Shown here one piece after another: positions 59,042 to 64,000 of a stretch of 64,000 bases of DNA. Every line of letters begins with the position of its first letter. Position 1 is the first letter of the stretch. The DNA is taken from positions 8,990,001 to 9,054,000 of the forward strand of contig NZ_CP107976.1 in the NCBI RefSeq assembly GCF_036099295.1. The letters run 5' to 3'. The DNA is from Streptomyces sp. NBC_00358. Its GTDB lineage: Bacteria > Actinomycetota > Actinomycetes > Streptomycetales > Streptomycetaceae. Position numbers and translations under genes: made by a program. The notes beneath the pieces are model-generated. The model ran no database searches. It had not been told where the DNA came from and was given only the letters and a program-made list of their open reading frames with translations.

Positions 59042-59827
59042 ATGCGAGAACATCCGCTCTCTCCCCCCGAGGGAAGCGGTGACGAAGCCGCCCACGCTGT
59101 ACTGGCCTGCGGTGCCAGGCCGGGAGGCGCGTCGCCCTTCCTCGACACCGCCGTGCATCCCGCCGGCCCACGGACGCTGGTCGTCGTTGCCGGTGAGATC
59201 GACATCGATACCGCGCAGCCCCTGCAGCACAGCCTGTCCGCTGCTCTGACCCAGGCGCGCCAGGGCCTGGACCTGGACCTCGTGCGGGTCGGTTTCTGTG
59301 ACTGTTCCGGCCTCCGGGTCCTGTTGCGCCTCCGGAATCTTGCCCGTGCCCAGGGCAAGACGGTCCATATCGGCGCTGCTGGACATGCGGTCGAGCGGCT
59401 GCTCATGCTCACCGGCACAGCACCTTTGTTCGCACCCACGAACGGTGCTGGTCCTCAACCGGACGGGACGTACGAGAAGGACCTGCGGGCCGAGGTGGTC
59501 GACCTGAAGCGGGCGATGGGGAGCCGGTCGGTCATAGACCTGGCGCGCGGAGTCCTGATGGCCTCGTTCCGCTTGAGTGGCGAAGACGCCTGGAGCGTCC
59601 TCGTCGAGGTGTCCCAGCGAGGCAACACCAAACTTCGCCTCATCGCCGAGGAACTGGTCGCGGCAGTCACCGGCGATCCGCTGCCCGACCATCTGAAGCG
59701 GCAGATCTCCGCGGCGGTCGCCAAGATCTCAGGCGACCCGCAATCACTTAGTCGACACCGGCGCCGCGACTGGGTCCCGCCCGCGGCCAGAGCCGCGTCC
59801 CTGGAGGACCGCAGACCGTCCGCATGA
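59042..59827 (+). CDS. STAS domain fused to ANTAR RNA-binding domain
   Basis: About 261 residues. The STAS part, TLVVVAGEIDIDTAQPLQ to GFCDCSGLRVLLRLRN, has a Ser in DCSG that could be phosphorylated as in anti-anti-sigma factors. The ANTAR part follows (AEVVDLKRAMGSRSVIDLAR, then GVLMASFRLSGEDAWSVL). ANTAR domains bind RNA and prevent termination. A basic tail ends the protein. ATG 59042 is taken; GTG 59027 is the alternative. It may link stress signalling to antitermination. Confidence 0.9.
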   Translation: MREHPLSPPEGSGDEAAHAVLACGARPGGASPFLDTAVHPAGPRTLVVVAGEIDIDTAQPLQHSLSAALTQARQGLDLDLVRVGFCDCSGLRVLLRLRNLARAQGKTVHIGAAGHAVERLLMLTGTAPLFAPTNGAGPQPDGTYEKDLRAEVVDLKRAMGSRSVIDLARGVLMASFRLSGEDAWSVLVEVSQRGNTKLRLIAEELVAAVTGDPLPDHLKRQISAAVAKISGDPQSLSRHRRRDWVPPAARAASLEDRRPSA

Positions 59828-60187
59828 CCGCTTCCCGGGCGGGGGCCGTGGGGGAGGGCGGATGAGATCGAGCAGCCGGGCCTGTCGTCTTGAGACGTTG
59901 GTGACCCGCCATCCGCGCGGCGCCGACTCGCGGCACGCATCGCGGCCGTCGCCGGGGAGCGCGAGTTGACGGGATGTCATCAGTCGGCGGGCGACGGTCT
60001 CAGCGCTCCCGAGATTTCGTGGCCCGCCCAGGGCAAGCCGCCCTGGGCGTGTGGACCTGCGGTACGGCATGGGAGGGACACGTGTTTGCGGTCATGACGG
60101 AGGGGCACACGAAAACTCGCGCTTCGGACCGAAGGCGCACGCCCCGCGGGGATGTGTTCTCCCTGCCTGCTGCGGCCTTTCCTTGCT
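59828..60187. other. Intergenic region with a hairpin
   Basis: About 360 bp. A 10 bp perfect hairpin (CGCCCAGGGC with GCCCTGGGCG) at 60025-60049 is terminator-like. No gene is supported. Confidence 0.5.
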
Positions 60188-60394
60188 GTGGTGTACCTGC
60201 GCCAGGCCACTGCGCTCGGGCCGGTCAAGGCCGTCGACCGCTTCGGCCTCGGCGGCGGGGCTTTCGAGAGTTGCGCCGTACCGACCATCACCGGCGAGGT
60301 GGAACGACATTTCCGGGACCGCACGTGGACCCTGCGGGTCCCCTGTTGTGGGAAGGCGCATGCCCCACCCGCTCCAGCAGCGGCGGCGGCGTGA
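60188..60394 (+). pseudogene. Remnant of a SigB/SigF-type sigma factor gene
   Basis: One frame contains GPVKAVDRFGLGGGAFESCA and VPTITGEVERHFRDRTWTLRVP. This is the conserved region 2 of Streptomyces SigB/SigF-group sigma factors (FESFAVPTITGEVKRHFRDRTW). Both ends are missing: no region 1.2 upstream, and after LRVP the frame becomes unrelated. It lies next to a STAS regulator, so a lost stress sigma factor is likely. Confidence 0.7.
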
Positions 60395-60503
60395 CGCAGG
60401 GCTCTGTTCCCCGAGAGCCGGGCGGTCGCCTACTCAGGCCACGTACACGCTGACATGACAATCAGGCAAGGCCAGACAGCCTCAGTCCCAAGGAGCTGCA
60501 CCG

Positions 60504-60923
60504 ATGTTGATGCCCCTCCCCGCCACTCTGCGCCGGCTCGTCGCGGAATACGAGTCGCTCCGCGCCGAGGAATCGCCCGATGGCGCGGCGCCCGCAGACC
60601 AGCGCCTGCGGGACCTCGCCTACACCCTGTGCGTGACCACCGGAACACGTGAGATCACAGACGCTCTCGACACCGCCCGCTCCTGGCTGGCCAGGGCAGC
60701 CGCCGCCCCCGGCACGACGTCCACGGCCTCCACGAGGCCCAGACCAGAACGCCGACCGGCCGCCGCATCTCCCAAGCCCGCAGCCGTCGCACCGGCCAGC
60801 GCGGCCATTTTCCATGGCGACACCGGCGAACCGTCCGCGAGTCGCCGTAACGGCATCCTGTGCGCCGGGCGCCGGTCCGCGGCGCCGCACACCGCGGGCG
60901 TGGGCAGAGGCAACGGAGAGTGA
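60504..60923 (+). CDS. DUF5133 domain protein
   Basis: 139 residues. The DUF5133 pattern covers the first 70 residues: MLMPLPATLRRLVAEYESL, then LAYTLCVTTGTREITDALDTA. The C-terminal half is Ala/Pro/Arg-rich and disordered, longer than in most relatives. AAGGAG lies eight bases before the ATG. Function unknown; the family is common near stress and redox genes of Streptomyces. Confidence 0.75.
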   Translation: MLMPLPATLRRLVAEYESLRAEESPDGAAPADQRLRDLAYTLCVTTGTREITDALDTARSWLARAAAAPGTTSTASTRPRPERRPAAASPKPAAVAPASAAIFHGDTGEPSASRRNGILCAGRRSAAPHTAGVGRGNGE

Positions 60924-61056
60924 GGCGCTGGACATGGGTGAGCGCGCCGTGATCGCTTGTGGTTCGGTTCCGGCGGAGCCGCCCGCTCGACGGCTCGCGG
61001 CGTCGGCTCGACCGGCCGCGCTGACCGGACGACGCGTCCGGCCTCCTGCGTGCCGG

Positions 61057-62058
61057 TCATTCGGCGTCCGGGCCGAGCGGAATCCGCAGCGCGCTGCGTC
61101 GCTGCCTCCACGCGGTCAACAGATGGGCCGCCAGCCGGTCTTCGAGGAAGCCGGTGACCCGGACGCCGAAGGCGACATCGGGTTCGAGTTCGGGTTCGCT
61201 CGCCAGGAGACCGCCGATGACGTCCCGGCGGACCACTTGCTCGTGGACGGCGTCGGCCTGGACGTGCTCGTCGTAGAAGCGCTGCGCGGGCTTGCCCGCT
61301 CCGACTCTGCGCAGGGCGGCGGCCAGACGCCTGGACCCTGGTGAGGAGGTGACTTCCACCGCGGCGAAGTGCCCGACCAGAGCGCCCCGAAGGGCTCGAT
61401 GCAGGCCCAGCAGGGACATGAGATTGACCGTGGTGACCGCCTCCGTGGGGGCCGCGTCGACGTAGTGGCCGTAGTCCGTGCGCAGGCCGAGGTCGGCCAT
61501 GAGATCCGCGAAGAGGCGGGCGTGGACGTCCTCCTCGCGGCCGGCTCCGAACTCGTCGAACTCGATCGCCACCATGGCCGCCTTGGCCCGGCCGTACAGG
61601 CGTGGAATGACCCAGGCGTGCGGATCGGCCTCCTTGAGGTGGTACAGCGAGCGCAGGGCGGCGTACTCCTGGAGTTGCCACAGTTCGCCGTCGCGTTCGA
61701 GGAAGTGACTGACGCCGGCCTCGTCGTAGCCGACCGGTTCGATAAGCAGGTCTCCGAGGGCGTTGCCGACGTCAGGGTCGGCTGTCACATCGTCGCGCAG
61801 GGCCTTGAGGAAGCGCAGTTCCAGGGACCGGCGCAGGGCCAGTAGCCCGGGGTCCCACTCTCGTTCGTCGCTCACCTCGGTGAAGCCGCGGTAGTGGAGT
61901 TCGTACAGTGTGTAGAGCGCGAGCTGTACATCGTCACCGTACGGATCGGCGTCCTCCAGGCCATGGGGGAGTGCGGGCAGCGGGGTGCCATAGCGCAGTG
62001 TGGAGACGAGAGAGCTCGATATCTCGCCCCGCGGCGCCGGCAGGAGGGGGCCTCTCAC
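61057..62058 (-). CDS. Iron-containing redox enzyme family protein
   Basis: 333 residues of the heme-oxygenase-like diiron fold. Candidate iron ligands lie in YTLYELHYRGF, AMVAIEFDEFGAG, HRALRGALVGHFAAVEV and FYDEHVQADAVHEQVV. It probably carries out an oxidative reaction with a diiron centre. The start GTG overlaps the stop TGA of the CDGSH gene (GTGA), which decides it over the GTG at 62100. Last gene of a three-gene operon. Confidence 0.87.
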   Translation of the reverse strand: MRGPLLPAPRGEISSSLVSTLRYGTPLPALPHGLEDADPYGDDVQLALYTLYELHYRGFTEVSDEREWDPGLLALRRSLELRFLKALRDDVTADPDVGNALGDLLIEPVGYDEAGVSHFLERDGELWQLQEYAALRSLYHLKEADPHAWVIPRLYGRAKAAMVAIEFDEFGAGREEDVHARLFADLMADLGLRTDYGHYVDAAPTEAVTTVNLMSLLGLHRALRGALVGHFAAVEVTSSPGSRRLAAALRRVGAGKPAQRFYDEHVQADAVHEQVVRRDVIGGLLASEPELEPDVAFGVRVTGFLEDRLAAHLLTAWRQRRSALRIPLGPDAE

Positions 62059-62255
62059 GGTGTTTCCCGCCTGGCCCGGCGTCGGTGACTGGTGTCGCAC
62101 CAGGGATAGGTCCGGCTGCGTCGGCAGGTGCAGATCGCCGCCCGGAAACGGCGGGAAGTCAGGACCGTGCCGTCCTCCAGCACCACCTCGACCGGACCCT
62201 CGACGAGCAGCGGACCGTCGCGGTCCACGGTTATGCGACGCGGTCGCTCAGGCAT
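62055..62255 (-). CDS. CDGSH iron-sulfur domain protein
   Basis: 66 residues. The [2Fe-2S] ligands are in CTCRRSRTYPWCDTSH, a CDGSH motif with Thr for Gly. Such proteins carry electrons or clusters. The ATG lies eight bases inside the end of the methyltransferase gene, and the stop overlaps the next start. It likely supplies electrons or iron-sulfur to the diiron enzyme made from the downstream gene (inference). Confidence 0.9.
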   Translation of the reverse strand: MPERPRRITVDRDGPLLVEGPVEVVLEDGTVLTSRRFRAAICTCRRSRTYPWCDTSHRRRARRETP

Positions 62256-62919
62256 GCCAGGCACGGATGACCACCAGCTCTTCACGGTTGTCGTTCTCGT
62301 CGGTGAGCAGGCCCTGGTGCCGCAGCCATGTCCGGCGTGAGTTCAGCACAGGTCCAAAGGGGACGAAAGCGCGGTCGGTGACCGCGGCGTCGAATCCCGC
62401 GCGAACGAGTCGCCGCAGCGTCGGCCGGGTCCCGCACAGAGCGGAGTGGACGAGCAGCAGCACGCCTCCCGCGCGCAGTGCGGCGGGCGCCTCGTCACAG
62501 ACGCGGTTCACGAAGACCCGGCCGTCCGGCCCGGCGTCCCAAGCGCGCTCCGGGGACCGGGCCGGCAGTCGGAGCTTGGGCGACGGAACGTAGGGCGGAT
62601 TGCTCACCACCAGGTCGTAGGTCCGTCCGTGTACGGCCGCGGTGAGATCGCCATGACGGACGGTGACGCGACGTCTGGCGAGGAGCGCGTTGAGGCGCGT
62701 GGTGAGTACGGCGCGCCAGTCGATGTCGACGGCCGTCACCCGCGCTCCCATTCTCGCGGCCCGCAGGGCAAGGGCCCCGCTGCCGGTTCCCAGGTCGAGC
62801 ACGTCGGTGTCGGGGCCCACGCGCTCCCGAAGCAATGCGTGGATCAGGAGCTCGGTGTCCTGTTGGGGCGCGTAGACGCCGGGTGGCGTGAGGAGCGGGA
62901 CTTCTCCAGGCATCCCCAT
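62248..62919 (-). CDS. HemK2/MTQ2-like class I methyltransferase
   Basis: 223 residues. The SAM-binding motif is VLDLGTGSGALALRAARMG, and NPPYVPSP is the NPPY motif of glutamine-type (HemK) and nucleobase methyltransferases. It starts at ATG 62919 with GGAGG seven bases upstream; longer frames upstream are not protein-like. First gene of the operon with CDGSH and diiron proteins, an arrangement seen in many Streptomyces. The target is unknown. Confidence 0.9.
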   Translation of the reverse strand: MGMPGEVPLLTPPGVYAPQQDTELLIHALLRERVGPDTDVLDLGTGSGALALRAARMGARVTAVDIDWRAVLTTRLNALLARRRVTVRHGDLTAAVHGRTYDLVVSNPPYVPSPKLRLPARSPERAWDAGPDGRVFVNRVCDEAPAALRAGGVLLLVHSALCGTRPTLRRLVRAGFDAAVTDRAFVPFGPVLNSRRTWLRHQGLLTDENDNREELVVIRAWHA

Positions 62920-63534
62920 GAGGCACCTCCACATCATTGCTCGCCCGATTGGTGCCGGTATGTGCAACTCTGTCCTCTGGGTTCCCCTCGAACGGAGGCC
63001 CACACGCGATCTTCGTGGTCGTCTTCGCGGGCAACCGGGCTCGTGCCCTGCTTCAGGAGCACAGCGACCGCATGGTTCCGTGCGGCCAGGTCGCCGAACC
63101 GCGGGTGGTCTACTCGGCGCTCGGCGCTCGATGCGCACATCCAGCATCTGCGAGTGGACCCGTTCCCTGCGACGCGGTCGCCCATATCCACGAGAGTCTC
63201 GCCGGCGCGGCACTCCAGATCATGAAGCGGAACATGGATGCCGAAAGCCCGCCGCGCGCAATATCGGATTCTGGCCGGCCCGGGTGGGAATCCTGTGCGG
63301 CGTCCAGGGTGGGCGCCGCACAGGTGATGCCGATATCGGGGTGAAAGTCGGCATCGTCCATTCTATCGACCGCCCTATGGGGAAGTGGGGTTCGGACCTC
63401 GCGCCGCAGCCGTCGGAGCTCACCGGAGCACGGCTGAGACGGGAAAACGGACAGAAGTCCGAGGCCGACGGCCATGGCTGCAAGCGGGTGAAGCCGGACT
63501 GTCCCCGCTCCATGCGCCCGGGAAGAGGCGCCGG
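62920..63534. other. Intergenic region without a supported gene
   Basis: About 615 bp. Open frames on both strands lack ribosome sites and recognisable domains. It likely contains the promoter of the methyltransferase operon. Confidence 0.45.
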
Positions 63535-64000
63535 TCAGTTCGCCGGGTGGCCCGGGGTGATGTCATGGGTGTCGCCCAGCGTCAGCAGAGTGGCGTGGCC
63601 GCCCGCGAGATGTCGTGCCGCCTCCGGGGCGAGCAGGAAACCGACGTGGTCGCCGCCGTCGATCCGGTTCTCCACGCGGCCGACGAACCAGGCGGGGGCC
63701 TCGTCGAGGATCGGTGATCCGCCCGGTCCCGGGTGCCAGGAGACGTCCGTGAACTTGTCCGTACGGTCGCCGGTATCGCCTCCGAAGAGCCGGGCCAGCC
63801 GGTGCTGGTCGCGGCGGAGCAGATGGACCGCGAGCCGTTCGGCGTGCTCGGCCACCCGGTACGTGCGGTTGGCCCTGGACAGCCAGACCATGAACCGGGC
63901 GGGCCTGATCGAGCACTGCGAGGCGAATCCGACCAGGCAGCCGGCTCTCTCCCCGCCCGCCTGCGCGGTCACGACGTACATCGGGTAGTCGAGCAGGCCG
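63535..64000 (-). CDS. Flavin reductase family protein (5' end outside window)
   Basis: About 154 C-terminal residues are visible, beginning GLLDYPMYVVTAQAGGERAG. The FMN-binding pattern includes CLVGFASQCSIRPARFMVWLS, FGGDTGDRTDKF and a buried VGRVENRIDGGDHVGFL near the end. Such domains reduce flavin or bind FMN as oxidoreductases. The start lies beyond the right edge. Confidence 0.87.
   Translation of the reverse strand, partial: GLLDYPMYVVTAQAGGERAGCLVGFASQCSIRPARFMVWLSRANRTYRVAEHAERLAVHLLRRDQHRLARLFGGDTGDRTDKFTDVSWHPGPGGSPILDEAPAWFVGRVENRIDGGDHVGFLLAPEAARHLAGGHATLLTLGDTHDITPGHPAN

Noticed and set aside
1..64000. tRNA, rRNA, CRISPR arrays and prophage genes
   Set aside because: No matching stem patterns, repeats with spacers, integrase or phage structural genes were seen by eye; a covariance-model scan would settle tRNAs and riboswitches.

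Overview
The window is very GC-rich actinobacterial DNA and most likely comes from a Streptomyces chromosome. Signs of this are two mycothiol-dependent isomerase-family proteins, a spore-associated SapA-like protein, DUF5133, DUF6228 and MAB_1171c-type proteins, an ANTAR regulator, leaderless GTG/ATG starts, secreted chitin and glucan hydrolases with LacI/DasR-type operators, and rare TTA codons in a few genes. No rRNA, tRNA or CRISPR array was seen.

Layout. 1-7 kb: partial sirtuin, mycothiol-dependent enzyme, MerR regulator, SulP transporter, HAD hydrolase, amidase, kinase-like phosphotransferase. 7-15.8 kb: short accessory genes (BP74-like secreted protein, two GNATs, CaCA exchanger, peptidase E, hydrolases), and a dienelactone hydrolase gene flanked by two near-identical ~125 bp miniature elements. 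16-19.6 kb: FAD oxidoreductase, MAB_1171c membrane protein, HExxH metallopeptidase and a small protein in one overlapping operon. 20-21 kb: a membrane-anchored PemK/MazF-like protein. 20.8-28.5 kb: the most unusual block, a minus-strand operon of trypsin-like protease fused to a STAND-like region, PknG-like kinase with zinc ribbons, vWA protein with zinc ribbon, two-TM protein, solute-binding lipoprotein and a broken Trypco1-like gene. 28.7-31 kb: class I terpene synthase plus SDR. 31.4-45.5 kb: secreted and cell-surface proteins (GH92 mannosidase, LAxTG protein, acyltransferase, secreted-repeat lipoprotein, SapA-like, GH64 glucanase, GH19 chitinase), several with recognisable promoters and operators.

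45.6-52 kb: allantoin utilisation. A four-gene operon (NCS1 permease, allantoinase, racemase, allantoicase) is read divergently from an XRE-cupin regulator, with an inverted repeat at the regulator promoter. 52-64 kb: RibD-like reductase, small conserved proteins, a D,D-carboxypeptidase broken by a frameshift, a winged-helix regulator, a STAS-ANTAR regulator, a DUF5133 protein, a three-gene methyltransferase/CDGSH/diiron operon, and a partial flavin reductase.

Two themes cut across the map. First, gene decay is common: parts of an SDR, a glutamine synthetase-like protein, an MFS transporter, an EEP nuclease, hemerythrin, PfpI and a SigB/SigF-type sigma factor remain, and three further genes carry frameshifts, two of them clearly in G/C runs. 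Second, TTA codons occur in six genes (vWA, GH92, GH64, SapA-like, terpene synthase, metallopeptidase), which suggests control by the developmental tRNA BldA for the surface and secreted functions and for the protease-kinase-vWA operon.
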